A stretch of DNA of 64,000 nt from M3007 sp046329435 (GTDB lineage: Bacteria > Bacteroidota > Bacteroidia > Chitinophagales > Saprospiraceae): assembly GCA_046329435.1 (NCBI GenBank), contig JAXLUR010000014.1, forward strand, positions 1 through 64,000. The letters are read 5' to 3'. Both the position numbers and the translations under genes were made by a program. The notes beneath the pieces are model-generated. The model had not been told where the DNA came from. It was given only the letters and a program-made list of their open reading frames with translations, and did no database searches. This document shows positions 25,048 through 35,100 of this stretch, one piece after another; the stretch's first letter is position 1; the number at the start of each line of letters is the position of its first letter.

Positions 25048-27441
25048 ATGTTGTTCGAACCCAAAGACGTTTTTCAGAAACTCGAATTCGACAAGGTGCT
25101 GGCCTTGCTGGAAAAGGAAGCATTGACCCCCCTCGCAGCCCAGGAACTGGCCGCCCTCGCGCCCCTGCAGCGCTTTGAAGAGATTGACCTCCGCCTTCGC
25201 GAAACCCGCGAGTTCAAACTCACCCTCGAAAAAAACGACCGCTTCCCGCTGGATGCCTATGCCGACATCCGCCCCGACCTGCGCATGCTCGACATCGAAG
25301 GCTACACCCTGTCGGCCGAATCCTTTCAGTCGATCCTTCGTATCCTGCTGATCATGAGAGATATATTTCGCTATTTCAGCGGCGGCCCGAAAAAGGAAAT
25401 CTATCCGAAACTGTACGATATCATCCGGCCGCTGAGCTTCGACGAAGGACTGATCAAAGCCATTCTCGCTGTTTTTGACGAAAAAGGCGACATCCGCCCC
25501 GACGCCTCTCCCGAACTGCAGCGCATCCGGCGTGAAGTGCAGCAAAAATTGCGCGAACTCGACTCCCGCTTCCGCCAGATCATCCAGGAATACCGCGCCA
25601 AAGGCTGGCTTGCCGACACCCCCGAATCGTTTCGCAACAACCGGCGCGTACTGGCCGTACCGGCCGAGCACAAACGCAAGGTGCGCGGTATCATCCACGA
25701 TGAATCGGATACCGGCCGCACGGCTTTTATCGAACCAGACGCCATCGTGGAGATCAACAACGATCTTTTCGACCTCGAACTCGAAGAACGCCGCGAAATC
25801 TTCCGCATCCTGCGGGCCCTGAGCGATCAGCTTCGCCCATACGGCGACCTGCTCCAGCACTACCTCGACGCACTGGTGCGCTACGACGTGATACAGGCCA
25901 AAGCGCGACTGGCCATGTCGATGCGGGCCAACATGCCGTTGCTCAAGGAAAAACCGTTGATCGGCATCCGCAAAGGCTACCACCCCCTTTTGCTGCTCAA
26001 AAACAAGGCACTGGGCCGCAAAACCGTGCCCTTTGACCTTCGCCTCAATGCCGAAAACCACATCCTCATCCTCTCCGGCCCCAATGCCGGCGGCAAATCT
26101 GTCGCCATGAAATCGGTAGGGTTGCTGCAAATGATGGTACAAAGCGGTATGCTGGCGCCAGTGCATGAACTGAGCGAATTTGGTATTTTCCGCCAGTTTT
26201 TTGCCGATATTGGCGATCAGCAAAGCCTCGACGACGACCTGTCCACTTACTCGTCGCGCCTGCAAAATGCCCGCGTTTTTCTTGAAAAAGCGACCCCGCA
26301 AACGCTGGTGCTGATCGATGAAATGGGCAGCGGCACCGACCCCAAGCCGGGCGGCGCCATTGCCGAGGCCATGTTGCGCGCCCTGCACCGTAAAGGCGTT
26401 TTTGCTGTAATCACGACGCACTACTCCAACCTCAAGGTGTTTGCTTTTCGCAACCCGGGCATCCTCAATGCCAACATGAATTTTGACAAAGACAGCCTCT
26501 CGCCTACCTACGAACTGCGCGTAGGCCGGCCGGGAAGCAGTTATGCCTTCGAAATTGCCGCGAAAAACAAACTGCCCAAAGAACTGATCGACTATGCCCG
26601 CCAACGCGCCGGCAGCGAAACGGCAGTTGACGATATTCTCATCGAATTGCAGCGGGAAAAGCAGGAACTTGAAGAAAAACTGCGCGCGCTTTACGAAAAA
26701 GAACAATCGCTCGACCGGCTGATCAAAACCTACGACAGTTTGCACAGCGACCTCGAAGTGCGCCGAAAAAGGCTGAAACTCGAACAAAAAGAGTTCGAAC
26801 TTCGCCAAAGCGCCAACACCTCGCGGGAGGTTGAAAAACTGATTCGACAACTTCAGTCGGAAAAAAACATCGACAAAGCCAAACAGGTAGCGGCGCAATT
26901 GCGTCAGGACCGCGCTGAAAAAGCCCGCCAGGTGGACGACGTGAATGCGGAAGTGGTGCGGCTCGAAGAAAAAAATGCGCCCTCGGCAGCAGCCCGGCCT
27001 TTGGCCCCGGGCGACTTTGTGCGGCTGCGCGCAGGCGGCGCGACGGGCCGTATCGAAAGCATCAAAGGGCAAAAAGCCATTGTCGAACTCGGCGAACTGA
27101 AAGTCACCGTGCTGCTCCGCGATCTGCACCCTGCTGCCGAACCGCTCCGTCAGACAGCCAGTATCAGCGCCACAGACCTGCAAAAAACAGCTGCTTTCGA
27201 CGCCAAACTCGATTTGCGCGGCATGAGCAAGGATGAGGCAATGCGCGTCATCGAACGTTTTGTCGACAACGCCCTGCTATCCAATGCCAGTTCGCTGCGC
27301 ATCCTGCACGGCAAAGGTGACGGCGTGTTGCGCAAGGTCGTGCGCCAGAAACTTCGTGAATACGGCGGCAATATCGCACAGGTGTACCACCCCGAACAAA
27401 ATGAAGGCGGTGACGGCGTCACTATTGTCGATCTGGCCTAG
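25048..27441 (+). CDS. mutS2: endonuclease MutS2
   Basis: 797 residues, within the family's usual 780-800. MutS-like clamp and core (about 1-300), ATPase with Walker A GPNAGGKSVAMKSVG (about 347-361), Walker B LVLIDEMGSGTDP and a long charged coiled coil (about 520-640). A C-terminal Smr nuclease domain carries LDLRGMSKDEA and RILHGKGDGVLR. MutS2 suppresses recombination and/or rescues collided ribosomes, depending on species; the Smr domain cleaves nucleic acid. Its stop codon overlaps the convergent glutaminase stop in the shared CTAG. Confidence 0.95.
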   Translation: MLFEPKDVFQKLEFDKVLALLEKEALTPLAAQELAALAPLQRFEEIDLRLRETREFKLTLEKNDRFPLDAYADIRPDLRMLDIEGYTLSAESFQSILRILLIMRDIFRYFSGGPKKEIYPKLYDIIRPLSFDEGLIKAILAVFDEKGDIRPDASPELQRIRREVQQKLRELDSRFRQIIQEYRAKGWLADTPESFRNNRRVLAVPAEHKRKVRGIIHDESDTGRTAFIEPDAIVEINNDLFDLELEERREIFRILRALSDQLRPYGDLLQHYLDALVRYDVIQAKARLAMSMRANMPLLKEKPLIGIRKGYHPLLLLKNKALGRKTVPFDLRLNAENHILILSGPNAGGKSVAMKSVGLLQMMVQSGMLAPVHELSEFGIFRQFFADIGDQQSLDDDLSTYSSRLQNARVFLEKATPQTLVLIDEMGSGTDPKPGGAIAEAMLRALHRKGVFAVITTHYSNLKVFAFRNPGILNANMNFDKDSLSPTYELRVGRPGSSYAFEIAAKNKLPKELIDYARQRAGSETAVDDILIELQREKQELEEKLRALYEKEQSLDRLIKTYDSLHSDLEVRRKRLKLEQKEFELRQSANTSREVEKLIRQLQSEKNIDKAKQVAAQLRQDRAEKARQVDDVNAEVVRLEEKNAPSAAARPLAPGDFVRLRAGGATGRIESIKGQKAIVELGELKVTVLLRDLHPAAEPLRQTASISATDLQKTAAFDAKLDLRGMSKDEAMRVIERFVDNALLSNASSLRILHGKGDGVLRKVVRQKLREYGGNIAQVYHPEQNEGGDGVTIVDLA

Positions 27442-29894
27442 CGCCGATTCCATTTCCAGTCGAGCATTTTCATAAAATACCCACCGACGACAGAGCGGGC
27501 GCGAAAGCCCACCGCTTTGCCGTTAGTGGTTTCATGCCAGTCGGACAAGGGTACCCGGTCGGGCGTTTCCGTTGCAAAAACATACACCGGACGGGCCAGA
27601 CGGGTAAATGTTTCGCGATTGTCGGCCAGCGTTGCCGTCCAGATTATCCAGTCAGACTTGGTATAACTGCGCCGGTTGTCGAGCGGAAGGCCGTATTTTT
27701 TCTGTTGCAGGGCATAGTAATCCAGTTCCTTGCGGGAGAGTTCAGAAGGGAAAAGATGAAGCCCGAGCACCTTGTCCCACACCAGATTGTACTTCTGACT
27801 CCAGGTATTTTTTTGTCCGAAAGCCAGTGCGTAATGATCGCCGTCGGCAGCCATCTGTCGCCAGCGCGCGGCATAGTCCCGCGAGAGCGAATGGTAACGG
27901 GCAGCCGTCTCGGTCTCGCCCAGGTCTTCGGCCATTTCCGCATAGGCGCCCAGGGCTACGATGGCTTTCAGCGACAGGTTGGCATTGCGCGCCAGATGGC
28001 CCGCAAAATCATCGGTACAGAGTTGATTGGCCGGGTCGAAGCCTTCTTTGGCCAGGTATTCCGCCCAGCGTGTCAGGGTGGCCCAGTGTTTTTTGGCGTA
28101 ATCGGGTTTGCCCTCCGCTTTGACGATAGCCCCTGTAAGCAGGATCATATTGGCGCTTTCTTCCACGGGCATGTCGCCGGGATAGGTTTGCCCGTTTGCC
28201 AAAGGATAGGTGCCCAGGTCGTGGGGCGCAAAGGGCTTGGTCCATTTTCCGCTTTCAACGTAATAAAATATGCCGTTGAGCATTCCTTTTAACAATTCCG
28301 GGTTGTAACACAGGTACAAAGGGGCGGAAGGATAGGTGACATCGACCGTGCCAATGGACCCGTTTGAAAAGTTCTCCTTGCTGAAAAATAACAGCTCGCC
28401 GGAGGGCCCGCGAACGATTTTATGGGCGGCAACAGATTGCCGGAACGCCAGTACGCACAACTCCGGATACCCGTCTCCGCCAGCAGTCAGGGCATCCTGA
28501 TACAGCTGGCCGTCGAACTGATCGCAGCGCGCAAGCGTTTTTGGATAATCCCGGAGACTTTCCGTCAGCACCCTGCGGATGTCCACGCTCCCACCCTGTT
28601 TCCACCAGGGCTGCAGATTTTGCCCGAAAAACTGCACCGAATACCCGTCGTCATAAGCCAGCGCGACGACCGTCTCCCGCGGAGAGCCGGCATCCACCAG
28701 GCTGTAATCGACAAAAGTATTCAACAACAGCGAGTGGCCCGACAGGGTATCCGACCCAACCAACACGCCTGCATTGACAAAAAACGGCCACACTGCCGTC
28801 GCTTCGCCCACGCTTTGGCGGGCTTCTCCGGAAGTTGCGACGTAAACCTGCCCCCAGTCGATCCGCACATCGTCGCCCGAACGGCCAAGAACAGGCTGAC
28901 GGCGCGTGCCGGCTCGCACTGCCGATACATTGGCCCACTGGAGGGCTGATGCGCCGACTTCCTGTCCCATGTCGTCCACCGCCAGATCGGACGAAACGCC
29001 GAAATACAATTGCACCTTGTGCGCGACGCCGTCTTCAGATTGCACGGAAAAACGTACGAAAGACGCCGGTTTTGCGCACAATTCGAGGTCTTGCGGCAAC
29101 AAGGGCGATAAAAAATCGACATGCAGTCCCACAGGACCGCATTTGAAATAATAATTGGTCTGGGTAGCGGTCATCCAGCGGCTGGCCTGAACGGCGGGTG
29201 TGGTGTTTACACCCTGCGGACGTGTTGCAAAACCCGCATCGATAAAGCCCAGACCACCCGTGTTGGCCGTATGAATAGCCAGCAGGTTGCCCTTTGGCTT
29301 AACCAGGTTTCGCCAGCGGGCGCCCAGGTCGTGGGTGATATAGGAGCCGGCGCAGCAGGCGCCCGAGAAGATTTTTACGCCGTTTAGGTACACTTCCACG
29401 TCGTCATCGTAGCGGATGCGCAGAAGAAGGTTGCGCAAATCGGCCAGCCGGGGCAGGTCGAACGTCCGTCGTATCCAGATGTCGCGGGTGTTCCAGGGTG
29501 TTTTCGGGGACTGATCGGGCGTTCCGAACAAAGCGTCGCCGGCCTCCCACTTTCGGTCGTCGAAAACAGTTTGGTACCAGGCGCCTTTGGGCGCAACGGT
29601 GGTAAAACGGCAAGTCCAGGGCGCTTCGGAAGCCGTCGGCAACACGGTTTCGAGCGGCACTTCGGGGCGGCCCAGAAAATGATAGGTTTTGCCGTCGACT
29701 CGCAGCATGCCTACGAGCGGGTGTTCGCGGCCGGTCCAGTGCCGGGTCGCATCGGCGCAGAGCGTATCGTTGAACGACCAAATGCTGAAATAGGGATCGT
29801 TGAGCAGCAGCGGGTAAGCCGGCGCGCGCTCAACCTGGGCGAAGCTCGCCAATGCCCAGCAGACTGCGAGAAAAAGACAGATGTTGCGTTGCAT
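27438..29894 (-). CDS. secreted glutaminase-like protein (DUF4965/DUF5127/DUF1793)
   Basis: 818 residues. The signal peptide MQRNICLFLAVCWALASFAQ is followed by ERAPAYPLLLNDPYFSIWSF, the DUF4964 N-terminal signature of fungal/bacterial glutaminase A-type proteins. An inserted Gal-binding-like region (about 90-190, WNTRDIWIRRTFDLP) comes next, then DUF5127-like and DUF4965 regions and an alpha/alpha toroid DUF1793 end (ADNRETFTRLARPVYVFATE, in part). It may hydrolyse glutamine or glycans outside the inner membrane; the activity is not proven for most members. ATG at 29894 opens the signal peptide. Confidence 0.85.
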   Translation of the reverse strand: MQRNICLFLAVCWALASFAQVERAPAYPLLLNDPYFSIWSFNDTLCADATRHWTGREHPLVGMLRVDGKTYHFLGRPEVPLETVLPTASEAPWTCRFTTVAPKGAWYQTVFDDRKWEAGDALFGTPDQSPKTPWNTRDIWIRRTFDLPRLADLRNLLLRIRYDDDVEVYLNGVKIFSGACCAGSYITHDLGARWRNLVKPKGNLLAIHTANTGGLGFIDAGFATRPQGVNTTPAVQASRWMTATQTNYYFKCGPVGLHVDFLSPLLPQDLELCAKPASFVRFSVQSEDGVAHKVQLYFGVSSDLAVDDMGQEVGASALQWANVSAVRAGTRRQPVLGRSGDDVRIDWGQVYVATSGEARQSVGEATAVWPFFVNAGVLVGSDTLSGHSLLLNTFVDYSLVDAGSPRETVVALAYDDGYSVQFFGQNLQPWWKQGGSVDIRRVLTESLRDYPKTLARCDQFDGQLYQDALTAGGDGYPELCVLAFRQSVAAHKIVRGPSGELLFFSKENFSNGSIGTVDVTYPSAPLYLCYNPELLKGMLNGIFYYVESGKWTKPFAPHDLGTYPLANGQTYPGDMPVEESANMILLTGAIVKAEGKPDYAKKHWATLTRWAEYLAKEGFDPANQLCTDDFAGHLARNANLSLKAIVALGAYAEMAEDLGETETAARYHSLSRDYAARWRQMAADGDHYALAFGQKNTWSQKYNLVWDKVLGLHLFPSELSRKELDYYALQQKKYGLPLDNRRSYTKSDWIIWTATLADNRETFTRLARPVYVFATETPDRVPLSDWHETTNGKAVGFRARSVVGGYFMKMLDWKWNRR

Positions 29895-29990
29895 ATTCCG
29901 ATCGGCGCATTTTGTGCGAACCAAGCGTAAAGCAAGCACAATTGCCCCGGATTCGGAAGTATTTTACCCTTCGAGCGAGGGAGCCAAAGG

Positions 29991-30053
29991 AAAAGGGCAC
30001 GCAGGCGCCGGGGTAAAAATCCGGCTTTGGCTTCCTGCACGCCCTTTTTATTT
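29991..30053. terminator. terminator hairpin downstream of the aldolase gene
   Basis: 15-base arms (29991-30005 and 30034-30048) with two wobble pairs, a 28-base loop and A/T-rich flanks on both sides. Confidence 0.65.
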
Positions 30054-30070
30054 TGTTGAAAATAATGTTT

Positions 30071-31129
30071 TTATGCGAGTTTGATCGACTTGTCGAGGTA
30101 CACGTCCTGAATGGCGTTCAGCAAGGCGACACCTTCTTTCATCGGCTTCTGGAAGGCCTTGCGGCCCGAGATCAGGCCCATACCGCCGGCGCGTTTATTG
30201 ATCACGGCTGTTGTTACGGCCTCTTGCAGGTCGGTGGCGCCTTTCGATTCGCCGCCCGAGTTGATCAGGCCCACCCGGCCCATGTAGCAATTGGCAACCT
30301 GGTAGCGGCAAAGGTCGATGGGGTGATCGCTGCTCAGTTCGGAGTACACTTTCGGGTGGGTTTTGCCGAAATTGATGGCAGTATAGCCGCCGTTGTTGGT
30401 CGGCAGTTTTTGTTTGATGATGTCGGCCTGGATGGTTACGCCCAGGTGGTTGGCCTGGCCGGTGAGGTCGGCAGCCGCGTGGTAATCGACGCCGTCTTTT
30501 TTGAAGCCCGAATTGCGCAGATAGCACCAGAGAATGGTGGCCATGCCCAGTTCGTGCGCCAGTTCGAACGCTTCGCTGACCTCCTGAATCTGGCGGCTGC
30601 TTTCATCGGAGCCGAAGTAGATCGTGGCGCCCACGGCGACGGCGCCCATATCCCAGGCATTTTTGACCGAACCGAAAAGAATCTGGTCAAATTTGTTTGG
30701 GTAAGACAGGAATTCGTTGTGGTTGATCTTGACCACAAAGGGAATTTTGTGCGCGTACTTCCGCGCGACGGAACCCAGCACGCCGTAGGTGGAGGCAACG
30801 GCATTGCAGCCGCCTTCGATGGCAAGGCGGACGATATTTTCAGGGTCGAAGTAGATGGGATTGGGTGCGAAAGATGCGCCGGCAGAGTGTTCGATGCCCT
30901 GATCGACCGGCAAAATGCTCACGTAGCCGGAATTGGCAAGGCGGCCCGTGTTCAGAATTTGCTGGATGCTGCGCAGCGTTTGCGGGTTGCGGTTGCTGCC
31001 CGCCCAGGACTCATCGACGTGGTTGCGGGACGGCGCGTGCAGTTGTTTTTTGTCGATGGTGCGGCACTCGTGTTCAAGGTAGTAAGCAGCCTTGTCGCCG
31101 AGCAGCCCGACAATTTTTGAATTCGCCAT
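30071..31129 (-). CDS. fbaB: class I fructose-bisphosphate aldolase (DhnA/FbaB type)
   Basis: 352 residues, a Schiff-base aldolase of the archaeal/DhnA type, interconverting fructose-1,6-bisphosphate with glyceraldehyde-3-phosphate and dihydroxyacetone phosphate. Motifs: ILPVDQGIEHSAG (about 78-90), VVKINHNEFLSYP, GAVAVGATIYFGS, LWCYLRNSGF and RVGLINSGGESKGATD near the phosphate site. ATG at 31129 (MANSKIVGLLGDKA) follows the promoter; 32 codons of open frame upstream are unlikely. It supplies triose phosphates to the gap-pgk pair at 41-43 kb. Confidence 0.9.
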   Translation of the reverse strand: MANSKIVGLLGDKAAYYLEHECRTIDKKQLHAPSRNHVDESWAGSNRNPQTLRSIQQILNTGRLANSGYVSILPVDQGIEHSAGASFAPNPIYFDPENIVRLAIEGGCNAVASTYGVLGSVARKYAHKIPFVVKINHNEFLSYPNKFDQILFGSVKNAWDMGAVAVGATIYFGSDESSRQIQEVSEAFELAHELGMATILWCYLRNSGFKKDGVDYHAAADLTGQANHLGVTIQADIIKQKLPTNNGGYTAINFGKTHPKVYSELSSDHPIDLCRYQVANCYMGRVGLINSGGESKGATDLQEAVTTAVINKRAGGMGLISGRKAFQKPMKEGVALLNAIQDVYLDKSIKLA

Positions 31130-31161
31130 GAAAAAATACAATTTGGTTAGGTAAAGTGATT

Positions 31162-31218
31162 CAAATAAAAATCGGCTGCAAAGGTAATCAAAACACCCTT
31201 CCAGCCGATTTTTATTTG
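31162..31218 (-). terminator. terminator with the aldolase promoter in its loop
   Basis: Perfect 17-bp inverted repeat (31162-31178 and 31202-31218) with A-rich and T-rich outer ends, 9 bases after the stop codon of the barrel gene at 31228. Its 23-base loop contains the exact -7 box TACCTTTG on the minus strand (31186-31179) for the aldolase. Confidence 0.7.
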
Positions 31219-31227
31219 CCAGCAAGT

Positions 31228-31860
31228 TTAAAAACCATAAGTAAAGCTGAACCGGTAGATCAGCGGGTTTTCGTCGTACAGGGTATTGCTGTTGTCGATA
31301 TCATTGGCAATGGCAAAATTGTACATCACGCTGATTTCAGAGCCGGGCCCGCCGCTTCCGTTGGCGAAATTGTAGCCGATGCCGACGTACTGGTTGAATC
31401 GCGACACTGTGCGTTTGGTGATTTTGTTGCCGATTACATCGACCGGTTCCTGCCGCCAGCTGTTCGACAGTTCGCCTTGTACAAACAAGCCTTTGTAAGC
31501 GCGAATGCGAAGAAAAGCGCCTGCTTCAGTGTCAAAAAGGGCTACGGCACGGGCGCCGGGCACTTTCAGGGAAGTGAATGTAAAGGAGAGGCGCGGCCCT
31601 GCGGAGAAAGGCCCCCAGAACTTGTAACCGACCATGGGCGAGATACCCACGCCGAAAGCGCTTTGGCCATTGTAGGCGTTGAAACCCAGGTTGAGACCGC
31701 CGCCATACCAAAGTTTGGAGGTGAAACCCTTGTTGGGTTCGGCGCGTTCGCGGTCGGGGCCGCGGTAAGAACGATCGTCCTCCTGAGCCTGAGCCTTTGA
31801 CAACACGCTGAGCATCAGGCAGAAAAGGATAACTGGCGCTAAGCCTTTTTTCCAGCACAT
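31228..31860 (-). CDS. outer-membrane beta-barrel protein
   Basis: 210 residues. The signal peptide (about 1-26, ending SKAQAQ) is followed by an acidic/charged linker (EDDRSYRGPDRERAEP) and alternating beta-strands such as LWYGGGLNLGFNAYN, FSAGPRLSFTFTSL, GLFVQGELSNSW and the C-terminal aromatic end YRFSFTYGF, typical of small 8-strand barrels. No specific family is recognised. ATG at 31860 opens the signal peptide; the longer open frame upstream lacks any. The gene is upstream of and co-oriented with the aldolase gene but is separated from it by a terminator. Confidence 0.75.
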   Translation of the reverse strand: MCWKKGLAPVILFCLMLSVLSKAQAQEDDRSYRGPDRERAEPNKGFTSKLWYGGGLNLGFNAYNGQSAFGVGISPMVGYKFWGPFSAGPRLSFTFTSLKVPGARAVALFDTEAGAFLRIRAYKGLFVQGELSNSWRQEPVDVIGNKITKRTVSRFNQYVGIGYNFANGSGGPGSEISVMYNFAIANDIDNSNTLYDENPLIYRFSFTYGF

Positions 31861-32196
31861 GAGAAAAAGAGATTGTAGTGAATAAAATTGTCCGGCGCGG
31901 GTAAAGGTAAGCATGCAACCGTCAGGCTTCAAAACGCGCAGCGGGGTTGATTTGCGGCGAACGGCGCACGTAAAAGGGGTTGCGTCGGGAAATGCAAAAA
32001 CGTCTGCTTTTTGCATAAATTATCAATAATGGGGCTTGCAATTATTCCTTTCATTGACAAATGCTAATTTCGCGTGTTCAAAAAAACCTGTTTCACTGCT
32101 CCCTATCCGCCCCCCTGGCATTCCCCAGATTCCGATACAGGTAATCCCCTCGCGTTTTGTATTTTTTCCACATTATCACAAACTACAATCCAGACC
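31861..32196. other. 336-bp divergent non-coding region
   Basis: Separates the barrel gene from the giant metalloprotease gene. I see an imperfect -7 box (TAATTTCG, 32065-32072) followed by a ~125-base pyrimidine-rich leader for the rightward gene. No RNA gene or repeat is evident. Confidence 0.4.
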
Positions 32197-35100
32197 ATGC
32201 TTTGTCGTTTACGTCTGTTTTGCTGGGGTGCTTTGTCCCTGCTGCTGCTTGTTTTTTCAGGCAGCCTGACAGCACAAACCTTCTCCGGTCAAAAAGTCCC
32301 TTACGCCTCTCTCTCGTTGCAAAAAAAATTCACGAGTTGGGAGGTATTCAGCATCGATGCCGCACCTGTTCACGAGGCTGCGAAAAGCGCGATGACGAAC
32401 CCAAGCCCCATCACCCTCAATCTGGACGGCCACCATTGGACGATGTATCTGTCGCCCAGTCGCGTTACCGCTTCGAACTACAAGGTTCAGGCCCTGACCA
32501 GCGACGGCATTCAAGTCGTCTACAGCAACGAGCAGAAGGCATTTCAAGGCTATGACATGCAGGGCGGTGGCACCGTCCGTCTGACGCTCGATGATGATTT
32601 CATCTATGGTTTCATCAGGCAAAACAGCGAAACCTGGTACATTGAACCGCTTTCTCCGCTCGATCCCTCGGCGCCCCCCGGCCTGTATATCGTTTACCCG
32701 CAATCGAGTGTCATCAAGACGGACGACAACAAATGCGCCCTGATGATCGGCGAACAGGAAATGCAGCAACTCGAGGACCAATACGATAACGACGGCGACG
32801 ACCTTACTGCCGATGCCTCGGCCTGCTACGAAATCGACCTCGCAATCGCTTCCGACTACCTGATGTTCGACAAGTATGGCTCCGTTACCGCGGTGGAAAA
32901 CCACAATATCGGGGTGATCAACAACGTACAGGACAACTATATCGGCTGGTTTATTCACGACCTGAATTTTGTCATCGTTACCCAGTTTGTCGTCACAACA
33001 CAAGGCGGCGACCCCTGGACCAGTTCGACCGACGCCGGCACCCTGCTCGACAGCTTTACCAACTGGGGCAATGCCGGCAACTTCGGCGTGACGTTCGATG
33101 TCGGCGAATTGTGGACCGACCGCGATTTCAACGGCGGCACCATCGGTATCGCATGGCTGGGCGGTGTGTGTAACTCACTGAAATACCACTGTCTGCAGGA
33201 TTTCAGCACCAACGCCGAATGGCTGCGTTGCATGACCGCGCACGAAATCGGGCACAATTTCAATTGCAACCACGATGCATCGGGCTGTCCGACATGGATC
33301 ATGTGCCCCACGGTTTCGAGCGCCAACCAGTGGAGTACCATCTCCATCAATGCCGTCAACAACTACCTGCCGGGCAAAATCAACGGCAACTGCCTGACCC
33401 CCTGCGGCCCGCCGCCGCCGCCGCTCGTAGCCGATTTCGACTGGACGCCCAACCCGGCCTGCGAAGACTCGCCGGTACAGTTCAGCGATCTTTCCACGGG
33501 CAACATCACCAGCTACGCATGGCTGTTCCCCGGCGGAACGCCTGCCAACTCCACCCAGCAAAACCCCAGCGTTACCTGGGCCAATCCGGGCACCTACAAT
33601 GTCAAACTGACCCTTCAGGGCACTGGCGGCCCGGTGAGCGTCACCAAATCCGTCGAGATCAAAGCCAAACCGGTGGCCTCTTTCAGCTATACTGTTTCGG
33701 GTACCACCGTCACCTTTAACAGCACCTCCACCAATGCCACCGGCTGGGAATGGGATTTTGGCGACGGCAATACCTCGTACGATGAGGACCCGGTGCATAC
33801 CTACGATTTCGGGGGCAATTACTATGTCACGCTCACCGTCACCAACGAGTGCGGCAGCTCCACCAAAAATATCTTTGTCAATACCGCCCCCACTGCAGAT
33901 TTCTCGGGCACGCCGACCAGCGGCTGCGCGCCGCTGACGGTGCAGTTTACCAACGAATCGTCGTCCAACGCCATTACTTTCAACTGGCAATTCCCCGGCG
34001 GTACGCCCTCTACTTCCAACCAGCAGAACCCCGTCGTGATTTATACCATTTCGGGGAGCTACACCGTCACGCTGACGGCCACGAATGCAGTCGGTTCGAA
34101 TACCATCAGTAAAACCAGTTACATCTCGGTACAGAACATACCTGCGGCCAGCTTTACCAAAACGGTGAACGGCCTTACCGTCAACTTCACCAATACCTCC
34201 AATGGCGCCAGTTCGTACCAATGGAGCTTCGGCGACGGCAATACCAGCACGGAAACCAGCCCGACGCACACCTATGATACGGGTGGCAACTACACCGTCA
34301 CACTGACGGCGACCAACGATTGCGGCAGTACTTCCGCGACGCAAATGATCTCCGTCTTTGCACCTCCGGTAGCCAGTTTCTCCGCCTCTCCGACCAGTGG
34401 TTGCGGTCCGTTGACGGTGCAGTTTACCAGCACTTCATCGGGCAATCCGAGCACCTTCAACTGGCAGTTCCCGGGTGGCAACCCGAACAGTTCGACCGAT
34501 CCGAATCCTGTTGTGGTGTACAGCAACAACGGTTCCTACTCGGTCACGCTCACCGTCAGCAATGCCGGCGGAAGCAATACCGCCACGCAAACGAACTACA
34601 TCAACGTCAACCAGGCGCCCACGATGAGTACGCCTGCGGCGCAGAGCGCTTGCGGAGGATCGCCTGTATCGGTGGCATTCAACGGCACTTCGGGTGCGAC
34701 ATATGCCTGGACGAACTCCAACACGGCCATCGGCCTCGGCGCCAGCGGCTCGGGCAACCTTAATTTCACCGCTGCCAACGTAAGCGCCCCCCAAACGGCC
34801 AATATTACCGTAACGCCCTCTTTGTCGGGTTGCAACGGCGCCCCCGTTCAATTCACCATTACCGTCAACCCGGCGCCGGCCGCATCCAATCCTGGCGACC
34901 AAAGCGCCTGCGGCGGCAGTGTGGTGAATATTCCGTTCAGCAGTACCCCTGCCGGCGGCAGCTTTGCCTGGACCAACTCGAATCCCAATATCGGCCTGGC
35001 CGCTTCGGGCAATGGCAACATCAGCTTTACCGCTGCCAGTGTAACCACCCCGCAAACGGGCACCATTTCCGTAACCCCCTCGCTTGCAGGCTGCACGGGC

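Noticed and set aside
24919..27183. 754-codon open frame antisense to mutS2
   Set aside because: Mirror of a GC-biased coding frame; its Phe/Gly/His-rich product has no domain, and mutS2 is unmistakable.
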